Assembly: GCA_964461325.1 (NCBI GenBank)
Contig: CAYWTW010000021.1
Location: 1-12,601 of the forward strand
Direction of reading: 5' to 3'
Source of the DNA: CAYUVV01 sp964461325
Lineage (GTDB): Bacteria > Patescibacteriota > Minisyncoccia > Phycocordibacterales > JACOZG01
Length of the DNA stretch: 12,601 nt
Shown here: in pieces, positions 6,929 to 12,601 of the stretch
Layout: each line of letters begins with the position of its first letter
How positions within the stretch are numbered: the stretch's first letter is position 1
Notes under the pieces: model-generated
What the model was told of the DNA's origin: nothing
Seen by the model: the letters and a program-made list of their open reading frames with translations, nothing else
Database searches by the model: none
Translations under genes and position numbers: made by a program

Positions 6929-8794
6929 AAAACGATAGTCTCCAAAATCGTCATCTGGTAAACCAAAGTTCGCTTCTCGGCCTTCTGGTATTTCCACGAT
7001 TTCGCTAAAATCAAACGGCGTTTGCCTGTGGTATTGGGTTGAAGCCATTAATTCCATCACGCGGCTCCAGATTTCACCGGCTCCGCTTTGGCCCGACAAC
7101 CCCCGGGTGGATGAGTTGTCGGCATTACCCGCCCAAACACCAACCAGAAAATCAGGCGTATAACCGATTACCCAGGTATCACGGTAATCATCTGATGTGC
7201 CAGTTTTTAGCGCATAGTTATTGAGCGGAAGATTTAGATTGCTGATATAACCAAATTGATCGGTAGCAAGGTGGCGATCGCTCAAGATTCGGTTAACTAA
7301 TTGAATAAACTTTTTGTTGGTAATTTCTCTATCAACGGGAGGAAAAAAGCTATCGTTGAGTGTTTGATCTTGGAATAAATGGAGAGAAGAGTAATTGCCT
7401 TGACGGGAAAAAATTGAATAATCGTGAGTAAGCTCAAGCAGGCTAAACGGTATGGTTCCTAAGGCTACCCCCAACTGGTGTTCCTCAATTTTTGATTGAT
7501 CGGAATAATCTAAGTCAGCTAAAAACTCTGCGAATTTTTCTTGACCGACAAATTCTAAAATTTTAATCGCGGGAACGTTGATGCTATTACTTAAGGCGTA
7601 GGCCGCGCTAATAAGCCCGCGGTATTTGTAGTCAAAGTTTTTTAGATAAAGGGTTCGGCCGTCGCCAGTAAGAAACTTATATTCCTCGTCTGCAATCAGA
7701 GTGTATGGCCGTAAGCCCGCCTCGAAAGCTTTCAGATAGAGGAGGGGTTTGATTGTAGAGGCGATTTGCCGTGGTTCGAGCGCCATATTAATTTGCTGAC
7801 CAAACAATGTCGACTCAGGATCGGGCGTGCCAACCAGGCTCAGAATTTCATTATTATGGGCATCAATTACCACGACGGCCGCGTTGTGGGCGTCTCGTCG
7901 GTCCAAAGAAGGCATGGTATTGCTCACTATTTTTCTTATTTCGTGAGTAAGATTTAAATCGATGGTCAGGGTTTGGTCTTGGTTACTAGGGCGCGTTAAA
8001 TAAGTTTTTAATTCAAAACTGTCACTAATTTTATAAAAATCCTTAAGATTTAGTATAACCTGGTCTGACAAGACAAAGTTCTCTGGATTGGTTGGCACAA
8101 CGAGAGCGCTGGCCAAATTTTTCGCCAAGATAACGTTGGTGTTGAAGGTTGGATTACTGTAACTCGGGTTGCTTAGGGTCGCTAGAAGTTGCAGAATCTG
8201 CTCATTGCTTAGTTTGTCGGACGAAACTTTAAAATAAGCCAGGCTGGCGGTTTCCAAGCCCTGCAGACGATTGCCGAAATATGAACTATTTAAATATTCG
8301 ACGAGAATCTTATTTTTGGATCTGAACAAATCGTGAATTAATGAGTAAGCCAGCTCAGTGATTTTGTTTTTAAGCGAACGATCGGTTTCGTTTTTTAGTA
8401 AAAGTTTTGTTGTTTGCTGAGTAATGGTGCTTGATCCGCGCCTTTTGATTAAACCAAGTTTGTCCAGTGTCGCCTTAATTAAGCTCACGGGATTAATTCC
8501 TGGATGATAATAAAAATAACGATCTTCTTTTTTTAGCAACCAGGAGGTAAACAGTGGTGGTATAGTAGTACCGTATAAAGAATAAAATTGTTTATCGTTA
8601 GGCTCAAGAAGGATGAGGGCGCCGTGGCGATCCATGATTTTAGGCGAACGGCCGTCGAGGTAGGCCGTCTGTAGCTTGCTCTCAATTTGAAACCCGACAA
8701 TACCCAAAACTATTAGGGCCCCTCCGGTCAACTTTAAATATTTTTTAGCCCTAGATTTCATCACCAAGATTTCGATAATAATTACCTCGAGCAT
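6899..8794 (-). CDS. pbpC: Class A penicillin-binding protein, PBP1C type
   Basis: A bifunctional peptidoglycan synthase: it polymerises lipid II and cross-links the strands outside the membrane. Numbering is from the ATG at 8794 (631 residues). One membrane helix lies at about 22-36 after a basic stretch (KSRAKKYLK). The glycosyltransferase 51 domain has EDRYFYYHPG (90-99), GSSTITQQ (120-127) and RSLKNKITE (139-147). The transpeptidase has the active-site STIK (346-349), SIN (404-406) and KTGT (530-533). All expected catalytic motifs are present. The C-terminal extension of E. coli PbpC (about 770 residues) is missing. Start choice: a TTG at 8821 is in frame but poor. The ATG at 8794 has a weak AGAG about 9 bases upstream. 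The ATG at 8761 would give the most typical N-terminus (MKSRAKKYL) but lacks a Shine-Dalgarno. The PBP1C subtype rests on fold and on the A2M neighbour. Confidence 0.9.
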   Translation of the reverse strand: MLEVIIIEILVMKSRAKKYLKLTGGALIVLGIVGFQIESKLQTAYLDGRSPKIMDRHGALILLEPNDKQFYSLYGTTIPPLFTSWLLKKEDRYFYYHPGINPVSLIKATLDKLGLIKRRGSSTITQQTTKLLLKNETDRSLKNKITELAYSLIHDLFRSKNKILVEYLNSSYFGNRLQGLETASLAYFKVSSDKLSNEQILQLLATLSNPSYSNPTFNTNVILAKNLASALVVPTNPENFVLSDQVILNLKDFYKISDSFELKTYLTRPSNQDQTLTIDLNLTHEIRKIVSNTMPSLDRRDAHNAAVVVIDAHNNEILSLVGTPDPESTLFGQQINMALEPRQIASTIKPLLYLKAFEAGLRPYTLIADEEYKFLTGDGRTLYLKNFDYKYRGLISAAYALSNSINVPAIKILEFVGQEKFAEFLADLDYSDQSKIEEHQLGVALGTIPFSLLELTHDYSIFSRQGNYSSLHLFQDQTLNDSFFPPVDREITNKKFIQLVNRILSDRHLATDQFGYISNLNLPLNNYALKTGTSDDYRDTWVIGYTPDFLVGVWAGNADNSSTRGLSGQSGAGEIWSRVMELMASTQYHRQTPFDFSEIVEIPEGREANFGLPDDDFGDYRFLLDDKTRSR

Positions 8795-8852
8795 AATAAA
8801 TACTCTGATAACGCGTGACAAGTAAAGCTGTTTGAGCGAAGGCCCGCGATTT

Positions 8853-8864
8853 TTGCGTTATAAT
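8853..8864 (+). promoter_or_regulatory. Extended -10 promoter of the DUF2238 gene
   Basis: TTGCGTTATAAT holds a perfect TATAAT (8859-8864). The region 17 bases upstream (GCGAAG) is no -35 box. The hexamer ends 8 bases before the ATG at 8873, so transcription would begin at or next to the start codon. It matches four other 12-mers placed before the next four genes, which is the main support. Confidence 0.6.
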
Positions 8865-8872
8865 TGGATTAT

Positions 8873-9475
8873 ATGATCTGGAGGAAACATTGGCCGTTGA
8901 TTTTGTTTAACTTGATATATATCGGCGCGTTTGCCGGTTATTATTTTTCTATCAAGAATTACGAGTTTGTTTGATACGTTATTGTCTTGTTATTTTTCTT
9001 TGGCCTGATTTTAGTCACGCTCAAGCACTCCGGTCTTGATCGTGTCGCGTTGTGGGGCCTTTCCCTTTGGGGTTTACTCCACATGGCCGGCGGGGGAGTG
9101 CGGGTGGGGGAGAACGTGCTCTACAAATTTATCATTTGGGATCTCGTTGGTTCGGGCGATGGCCAGATTTTTAAATTCGACCAATTCGTTCATTGGTTTG
9201 GTTTCGGCGTGGCGACAATTGTTTTCTACCAACTGCTCCGGCCTTATCTCGGCGCGCGCATTAATTGGCGGGCTCTTTACCCGCTGATCGTTTTGGGAGG
9301 AATGGGTTTTGGTGCTCTTAATGAGGTTATTGAATTTGCGGCCGTTGTGTTTCTCGGCCAAACGGGGGTGGGTGGTTATTGGAATACCGCCCTGGATTTG
9401 GTTTTTAATCTCGTGGGGGCGGCGACGGCGGCCGGATTTATCCGCCTGTATTATCGTCCCGGATTTTCCAAATAA
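8873..9475 (+). pseudogene. DUF2238 (YjdF-like) membrane protein gene with an in-frame TGA at codon 34
   Basis: The frame from the ATG at 8873 reads MIWRKHWPLILFNLIYIGAF and on to NYEFV, then meets TGA at 8972-8974 and continues open to a TAA at 9473-9475. Both sides fit one family: the N-terminal piece is the first membrane helix of DUF2238 proteins. The 3' part holds the family hallmarks WGLLHMAGGG, FDQFVHWFGFGVAT, GFGALNEVIEF and YWNTALDLVFNLVGA. The whole would be 200 residues, the normal size, with five or six membrane helices. Function is unknown. The downstream part alone could start at the TTG at 8987 (162 residues) but has no Shine-Dalgarno and would lack the first helix. UGA as a sense codon is unlikely, since all other genes here use TGA only as a stop or not at all. 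So this is a recent nonsense change, a read-through site or a sequence error. In homologues as I recall them, the position is Trp or Leu, one base from TGA. Confidence 0.75.
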
Positions 9476-9480
9476 TTTCC

Positions 9481-9492
9481 TTGTGTTAATAT
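9481..9492 (+). promoter_or_regulatory. Extended -10 promoter of the PEP-CTERM gene
   Basis: TTGTGTTAATAT begins 5 bases after the stop of the DUF2238 gene. TGT precedes the hexamer TAATAT, as in an extended -10 (TGn). No -35 box is seen. A start near 9499 would give a leader of about 70 bases with a hairpin and a strong Shine-Dalgarno. It is the least perfect hexamer of the five copies. Confidence 0.45.
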
Positions 9493-9500
9493 TTTCGCCA

Positions 9501-9538
9501 GACTAGGTCTTTTCGGCACAAGGAGTGTCGCCCTAGTC
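9501..9538 (+). promoter_or_regulatory. Hairpin in the leader of the PEP-CTERM gene
   Basis: GACTAGG (9501-9507) pairs with CCTAGTC (9532-9538), and inside it CGGCAC (9514-9519) pairs with GTGTCG (9525-9530, one G-U) around a short loop. It begins right where the predicted transcript starts. It lacks a T-run, so it is more likely an mRNA-stabilising or regulatory 5' structure than a terminator for the upstream gene, though the latter cannot be excluded. Confidence 0.45.
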
Positions 9539-9567
9539 CGGGTGGTTGACGTGAAGGGAGTCTGACG

Positions 9568-10185
9568 ATGAGAAAGATTCTGGGCGTGGGCGCGATGGTC
9601 GTGTTTTGTTGGTTGACGCCAAAAATTGTCACAGCCGAGCCGGCCTCGGTCGTACTCTGGGATAGCGGCGGTTTCGAGGTACCGTGGGGCCCGGAAGTGA
9701 CCGCCGATCCTTCGTGGATGAGAATCAAGTCATCACTGGCTTTTGATGGCGAGTGGTATCTCAATGCCGTTGGTGTGACGGATCCTGGCGGCGACAATCT
9801 GACGATTCTCGTTTCAACCGAGGGCTATCAGAGTTTGGCTTTGGAGGGTTTTTATCGGATTCATGGCGCGTTTGAAGCGTCCGACTATCTTGGTTTCCAG
9901 TCATCACCGGATGATGGCATCACGTGGAACGAATTTTTTGTTTTGACGGATGAGCCGATCGGTGAGTGGAAGCCCTTTTCGGCGCCGATAATACCAGATG
10001 ACGGGGAGGATAACGAGAACTTTGCTTTCCGCCTGGCCCTTAGGGCCGACAGCGGCAGTGACCGCGCCCTTTTCGACAACTTGGTGTTGTCGGGAGTGGC
10101 CGTTCCGGAACCGGGCACACTCTTGATGGCTGTTTTGGGTCTCGCGGCGGCGCGGGCCGGACGGCGCAAGATTTGGACGGGATGA
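9568..10185 (+). CDS. Small secreted protein with PEP-CTERM sorting tail
   Basis: The 205-residue product has a Sec signal peptide (MRKILGVGAMVVFCWL, likely cut after VTA at residue 23). A beta-rich body follows, with alternating hydrophobic strands and many Asp/Gly turns, of the carbohydrate-binding-like or jelly-roll look. Just before the tail, FDNLVLSG is the usual last strand of such domains. The C-terminus has Pro180-Glu181-Pro182 in VPEPG, then a hydrophobic stretch (184-195) and a basic end (RAGRRK). This is the tripartite PEP-CTERM signal, cut by an exosortase when proteins are exported to the surface or extracellular matrix. No exosortase gene is in the window. The start is set by a strong Shine-Dalgarno, AAGGGAG (9554-9560), 7 bases before the ATG. 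Its GC content appears higher than that of the A2M and PBP genes. The ligand is unknown. Confidence 0.8.
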   Translation: MRKILGVGAMVVFCWLTPKIVTAEPASVVLWDSGGFEVPWGPEVTADPSWMRIKSSLAFDGEWYLNAVGVTDPGGDNLTILVSTEGYQSLALEGFYRIHGAFEASDYLGFQSSPDDGITWNEFFVLTDEPIGEWKPFSAPIIPDDGEDNENFAFRLALRADSGSDRALFDNLVLSGVAVPEPGTLLMAVLGLAAARAGRRKIWTG

Positions 10186-10210
10186 ACCAGATGAGGCTCC
10201 GCCAGAGCCA

Positions 10211-10246
10211 AGCCCCTGTTCGCGTCGTGAGATGCGAGCGGGGGCT
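10211..10246 (+). terminator. Strong hairpin after the PEP-CTERM gene, no T-run
   Basis: AGCCCCTGTTCGC (10211-10223) pairs with GCGAGCGGGGGCT (10234-10246): 13 pairs, two of them G-U, with a 10-base loop. It begins 26 bases after the stop. The sequence that follows (AATTGCG) is not U-rich, so it is not a classical intrinsic terminator. It could act as a Rho-aided stop or a 3' stabiliser. The next gene's promoter starts 3 bases later. Confidence 0.55.
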
Positions 10247-10248
10247 AA

Positions 10249-10260
10249 TTGCGTTAGAAT
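10249..10260 (+). promoter_or_regulatory. Extended -10 promoter of the SDR gene
   Basis: TTGCGTTAGAAT has the hexamer TAGAAT (10255-10260) ending 12 bases before the ATG at 10273. The predicted leader is about 5 bases. No -35 box is visible. It differs from the copy at 8853 at one base only. Confidence 0.55.
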
Positions 10261-10272
10261 AGTCAATTATCT

Positions 10273-10938
10273 ATGCGCACGATTGTGATTACCGGCGTGG
10301 GACAGGGTATTGGTTTGGCGTTGGCTAAGAAATTTTTAACTGCCGGCGACTCGGTTATTGGTACGCTCCGCGAAGGCAATTTACCGCTTGATAACCCCCG
10401 TCTCACTATTTTCCAACTCGACCTCGCTCGTTCCGCGAGCATCGCGCGGGCCGCCGAGCAGATTCTCGGTCTCAAGCGGCCGATTGATGTTTTAATCAAT
10501 AACGCCGGCGTACTCCTCGACGAGGACGAGACGACCACCGTGGTTGAAAAATTGCGCCAGACTTTAGAGATTAATCTAATCGGCACGATTGATTGGACGG
10601 AACGTCTGCTTTCCGGTTTTGCTCCGGCGGCTCATGTCATTAATATTTCTTCCACCGCCGGTTCGCTCGGTTTAGTGGGAGAAGCGACGCATTATCCCGA
10701 CCATTACCCCGCCTACAAAATTTCCAAAGCGGCGCTCAATATGTATACCCGCACTCTGGCTCGCCGTTTAAAGACCGCGACGGTGTCCGCTGTTCATCCG
10801 GGCTGGGTCCGGACGGCGATGGGGGGCGACGATGCCGATTTATCGCCCGAGCAAGCGGCGGAAAATATTTTTAATTTTGCTAATTCGCGCCCGGCCACCG
10901 GCGGTTTTTGGTTTAACGGTCAACCGCTGGCCTGGTAA
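10273..10938 (+). CDS. Short-chain dehydrogenase/reductase (SDR), NAD(P)-dependent
   Basis: The 221-residue product is a classical SDR with a Rossmann fold and reduces or oxidises a carbonyl/alcohol with NAD(P). It has the cofactor loop TGVGQGIG (7-14), the NNAG motif (76-79) and catalytic Ser in INISS (126 or 127). The catalytic Tyr148 and Lys152 lie in YKISK, followed by PGWVRT. The wide Ser-Tyr spacing and short length (about 220 against the usual 250) resemble the CsgA/sniffer-type carbonyl reductases. The substrate cannot be read from the sequence. The residues after strand 2 (TLREGN) include Arg, which may favour NADPH; this is only a hint. There is no Shine-Dalgarno, and the start follows the promoter so closely that a nearly leaderless mRNA is expected. 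It is bounded by a hairpin upstream and another promoter downstream, so it is probably its own transcription unit. Confidence 0.88.
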   Translation: MRTIVITGVGQGIGLALAKKFLTAGDSVIGTLREGNLPLDNPRLTIFQLDLARSASIARAAEQILGLKRPIDVLINNAGVLLDEDETTTVVEKLRQTLEINLIGTIDWTERLLSGFAPAAHVINISSTAGSLGLVGEATHYPDHYPAYKISKAALNMYTRTLARRLKTATVSAVHPGWVRTAMGGDDADLSPEQAAENIFNFANSRPATGGFWFNGQPLAW

Positions 10939-10944
10939 GCGCCC

Positions 10945-10956
10945 TTGTGTTATAAA
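10945..10956 (+). promoter_or_regulatory. Extended -10 promoter of the phosphatase-fold gene
   Basis: TTGTGTTATAAA begins 6 bases after the SDR stop. TGT before the hexamer TATAAA (10951-10956) makes a true TGn extended -10. No -35 box is seen. The predicted leader is about 47 bases. Confidence 0.6.
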
Positions 10957-10976
10957 GTCCCCAGCGTGGTTCATTG

Positions 10977-11003
10977 AGAACGTTTGTTCTTTTTGGAGGG
11001 AGG
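10977..11003 (+). promoter_or_regulatory. Leader mini-hairpin and very strong Shine-Dalgarno
   Basis: AGAAC (10977-10981) pairs with GTTCT (10986-10990), followed by TTTT (10991-10994), then GGAGGGAGG (10995-11003), 7 bases before the ATG at 11011. The Shine-Dalgarno fixes the start at 11011 and rules out the in-frame TTG at 10984. The hairpin plus T-run looks like a tiny attenuator, but a 5-pair stem is weak. Confidence 0.5.
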
Positions 11004-11010
11004 AAAAGAT

Positions 11011-11607
11011 ATGCCCAACCTTCTGACGGCTTCAAGTCGTTTGATTTTTTTTGTTCCCGGGTATACTTGGCGTCAAGATTCTGACGCCAAGATACTCTCT
11101 GGAGGGTTGGAAGACGTTCGACGGGCGGTCAGAAAAATTGGCAAAAAATATCGGCAAGAAATCGGAGGCGCGCCGTCTCGAAGTGTTTTGCTCGCGTCGT
11201 CATGGAAGGCGGCAGAACAAACCGCTCGCGTCTTCCTCTCGGGTTGGCGGGAATTTGCTCCGCAAGACGGGGTGATATTGAATCAGTACTTTGACCCCGA
11301 TCGTTTTTCGAGAAATCGAGAACGGTGGTTAAGTGATTGGTTGATCGCGAATTTGCGGGATTTGTCTGATCCGGCTCGGGATGACTGTGTGATGGTGGTG
11401 GTGACCTATCCAAAAATTATCCAATATCTTTTGGGGCGGTTACTCCCCGGGGAGTTAGACGCCATGGCGCCAACCCAGTGTTGTCAGATCGAGATTGATC
11501 GAAACAACGAAGATCTGCCAGAATTTCTGGTGCCAATTTGTGTCTCCTGTGGCGGATCACGGCGAGGGATTGCGTTCCATCGGGAATTGGAGCGCTTTGA
11601 GTTTTGA
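11011..11607 (+). CDS. Histidine-phosphatase-fold protein lacking the catalytic residues
   Basis: The 198-residue product follows the layout of the histidine phosphatase (phosphoglycerate mutase-like) superfamily. The N-terminal strand RLIFFVPG sits where family members read LvRHGE, followed by the family-like LSGGLEDVRR. SSWKAAEQTA (63-72) stands for SSPLxRAxQTA, and VVVTYPKIIQYLLGRLL stands for vVTHgxxIxxLL. The phosphoaccepting His of RHG is Pro16 and the Arg before it is Val15. The Arg before QTA is Ala67, with Lys66 beside it, and the second His is Tyr133. A functional phosphatase is therefore not expected. The frame is intact, the Shine-Dalgarno excellent and a strong terminator follows, so it looks like a maintained pseudoenzyme rather than decay. 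The C-terminal region has CC (157-158) and CVSC (177-180), which could bind a metal. Its role is unknown. The family call is by motif order only. Confidence 0.6.
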   Translation: MPNLLTASSRLIFFVPGYTWRQDSDAKILSGGLEDVRRAVRKIGKKYRQEIGGAPSRSVLLASSWKAAEQTARVFLSGWREFAPQDGVILNQYFDPDRFSRNRERWLSDWLIANLRDLSDPARDDCVMVVVTYPKIIQYLLGRLLPGELDAMAPTQCCQIEIDRNNEDLPEFLVPICVSCGGSRRGIAFHRELERFEF

Positions 11608-11618
11608 GTTCTAATAGC

Positions 11619-11655
11619 TCCGCCGACTTGCGCGCGCAAGTCGGCGGATTTCTTT
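11619..11655 (+). terminator. Intrinsic terminator after the phosphatase-fold gene
   Basis: A perfect 13-base stem, TCCGCCGACTTGC (11619-11631) with GCAAGTCGGCGGA (11636-11648), has a GCGC loop. TTTCTTT (11649-11655) follows. It starts 11 bases after the stop. The end of the T-run is shared with the promoter of the next gene. Confidence 0.88.
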
Positions 11656-11665
11656 GTGTTAGACT
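11654..11665 (+). promoter_or_regulatory. Extended -10 promoter of the FAD oxidase gene
   Basis: TTGTGTTAGACT has TGT before the hexamer TAGACT (11660-11665). It ends 6 bases before the GTG at 11672, so the mRNA would be leaderless. Its first bases are the last Ts of the terminator upstream. No -35 box is possible to recognise, as that position lies in the terminator stem. Confidence 0.55.
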
Positions 11666-11671
11666 ATTGGC

Positions 11672-12601
11672 GTGTCACTCGTTGAAGAATTAAAAAAATT
11701 AGAGGTGGGCGAAGTTTTGGATGACGAAACGACGCTGGTTGATTACAGCGTTGACGCGAGCATTTTTGAAGTTAAACCGCGGGCGGTGGTGAGGCCGCGC
11801 CGCGTGGGCGATCTCGAACGTCTGGTACGTTCGGTGAGCGAGTGGCGCCGCGCGGGGCAAGACGTTTCGTTATCGCCTCGGGCCGCGGGGACCTGCATGT
11901 CGGGTGGTTCGCTCACGGATTCAATTATGGTTGACTTAATGCCGAATTTTAATCATCTGGGGCCGGTGATGGGGGAGACGATTAGCACTGGTCCGGGAGT
12001 TTTTTACCGTGATTTTGAAAAAGCAACCCTCGCTCACGGTCTGATTATGCCCGCTTATACCGCTTCGAAGGATTTGTGCGCGGTTGGTGGAATGGTGGGG
12101 AACAATGCCGCCGGCGAGCGGACTCTCCGTTACGGCAGTACTGCCCGCTATGTTAAAAGCCTGCGTGTCGTCCTGGCCGACGGCCAAGAGCATAAAATCG
12201 AACCTCTGTCTCGCGAAGCGCTGAGCGCTCTTCGTTCCGAACCGGATTTCTGGTCTCAAGCGGTGTCGCGCCTTCATGATCAGCTCACTAAAGCCGACCG
12301 TCTAATCCGGCGGACGCGGCCGCAGGTTTCCAAAAATTCCGCCGGGTATTTAATTTGGGATTTGTGGAATGGCGAGATCTTAGATTTACCAAAATTATTT
12401 GTTGGCTCCCAGGGCACGATTGGCATTATCACCGAGATTACTTTTCAGCTGGTGCCCAAGCCGCTAGTTGACCGGCTGTTGGTGATTACTCTCGAAGGAT
12501 TAGGGGCTTTGCCGGCAGTCGTGGCGGCGGGATTGAAAGAGCAGCCCGATTGTTTTGAATCTTACGATCGTCACACTTATGATTTGGCCGCTCGATTTCT
12601 A
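11672..12601 (+). CDS. FAD-linked oxidase, GlcD/D-lactate dehydrogenase type (partial, 5' end)
   Basis: The frame is open from GTG to the window edge, giving 310 residues of a flavoenzyme of the GlcD/DLD group, which oxidises 2-hydroxy acids such as D-lactate or glycolate. The PCMH-type FAD-binding domain is complete: SPRAAGTCMSGG (68-79) is the pyrophosphate loop (usually RGxGTSxxGQ). PAYTASKD (127-134) follows, then GGMVGNNAAGERTLRYG (139-155) and SLRVVLADG. KNSAGYLIWDLWNG and KLFVGSQGTIGIITE (241-255) close the domain. The C-terminal FAD-oxidase substrate domain is just beginning at the edge, so the substrate cannot be told. Some family members carry a C-terminal iron-sulfur part, which would lie outside. 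Start: an in-frame TAG at 11660-11662 leaves GTG 11672 as the first usual start codon, with no Shine-Dalgarno, 6 bases after a -10 box. It is separated from the previous gene by a terminator. Confidence 0.87.
   Translation, partial: MSLVEELKKLEVGEVLDDETTLVDYSVDASIFEVKPRAVVRPRRVGDLERLVRSVSEWRRAGQDVSLSPRAAGTCMSGGSLTDSIMVDLMPNFNHLGPVMGETISTGPGVFYRDFEKATLAHGLIMPAYTASKDLCAVGGMVGNNAAGERTLRYGSTARYVKSLRVVLADGQEHKIEPLSREALSALRSEPDFWSQAVSRLHDQLTKADRLIRRTRPQVSKNSAGYLIWDLWNGEILDLPKLFVGSQGTIGIITEITFQLVPKPLVDRLLVITLEGLGALPAVVAAGLKEQPDCFESYDRHTYDLAARFL

Noticed and set aside
8795..8821. TTG at 8821 as the start of the PBP gene
   Set aside because: There is no Shine-Dalgarno, and it adds residues before two ATG codons that already give a proper cytoplasmic tail and membrane helix.
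8880..8884. GGAGG inside the DUF2238 gene as a Shine-Dalgarno for a later start
   Set aside because: The start codon at suitable distance (TTG 8890) is out of frame and soon hits a stop. The motif is explained by the Trp-Arg codons.
8972..8974. UGA as a sense codon (genetic code 25)
   Set aside because: The 2072-codon A2M gene and all other frames are free of internal TGA, and the PBP, PEP-CTERM and phosphatase-fold genes end with TGA at sensible places.
9486..10586. Several minus-strand frames of about 100-120 codons across the PEP-CTERM and SDR genes
   Set aside because: They are typical shadows of GC-richer coding sequence: Pro/Arg/Ser-rich, without recognisable motifs, and against genes with clear motifs.
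10984..11010. Upstream TTG start for the phosphatase-fold gene
   Set aside because: It would place the very strong GGAGGGAGG inside the coding region, and the ATG 7 bases after it is the natural start.

Overview
The window looks like chromosomal DNA of a bacterium with small intergenic gaps and the standard bacterial code. TAA and TGA are both used as stops, and the 2072-codon gene has no internal TGA. A DUF2238-type membrane protein, a class A penicillin-binding protein, a giant alpha-2-macroglobulin and very short leaders are together compatible with Patescibacteria/CPR. That placement is inference from gene style, because the window holds no rRNA or ribosomal protein gene.

Layout. At the left edge is the 3' end of an unrecognised, AT-rich gene (to 401). 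A 308-base gap follows, with phased A/T tracts, a long imperfect hairpin and possible gene debris. The next 8 kb is an envelope module: a 2072-residue membrane-anchored alpha-2-macroglobulin (A2M, 710-6928, plus) meets a class A penicillin-binding protein of the PBP1C type (6899-8794, minus) tail to tail, with a 30-base overlap. In E. coli the A2M (YfhM) and PBP1C (PbpC) are also neighbours and are thought to work together in defence and repair of the wall. Here the A2M has lost the thioester Cys and Gln.

From 8873 to the right edge all genes are on the plus strand. They are a DUF2238 membrane protein gene interrupted by an in-frame TGA, a small secreted protein with a PEP-CTERM sorting tail, a short-chain dehydrogenase/reductase, a histidine-phosphatase-fold protein without any of its catalytic residues, and the first 310 codons of a GlcD-type FAD-linked oxidase that runs off the window. 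They do not look like one pathway.

Regulation. Each of these five plus-strand genes is preceded by a near-identical 12-mer, TTGYGTTAWAMT-like (TTGCGTTATAAT, TTGTGTTAATAT, TTGCGTTAGAAT, TTGTGTTATAAA, TTGTGTTAGACT), with no visible -35 box. This reads as an extended -10 promoter for each gene. Three lie 6-12 bases from the start codon, which implies leaderless or nearly leaderless mRNAs. The other two have longer leaders and strong Shine-Dalgarno sequences. Two of the promoters directly follow a strong hairpin, so this stretch seems to be a row of single-gene transcription units rather than an operon.

Main points for a second look: the repeated promoter and two start modes, the thioester-less A2M beside PBP1C, the phosphatase-fold pseudoenzyme, the TGA inside the DUF2238 gene, and an isolated PEP-CTERM protein.
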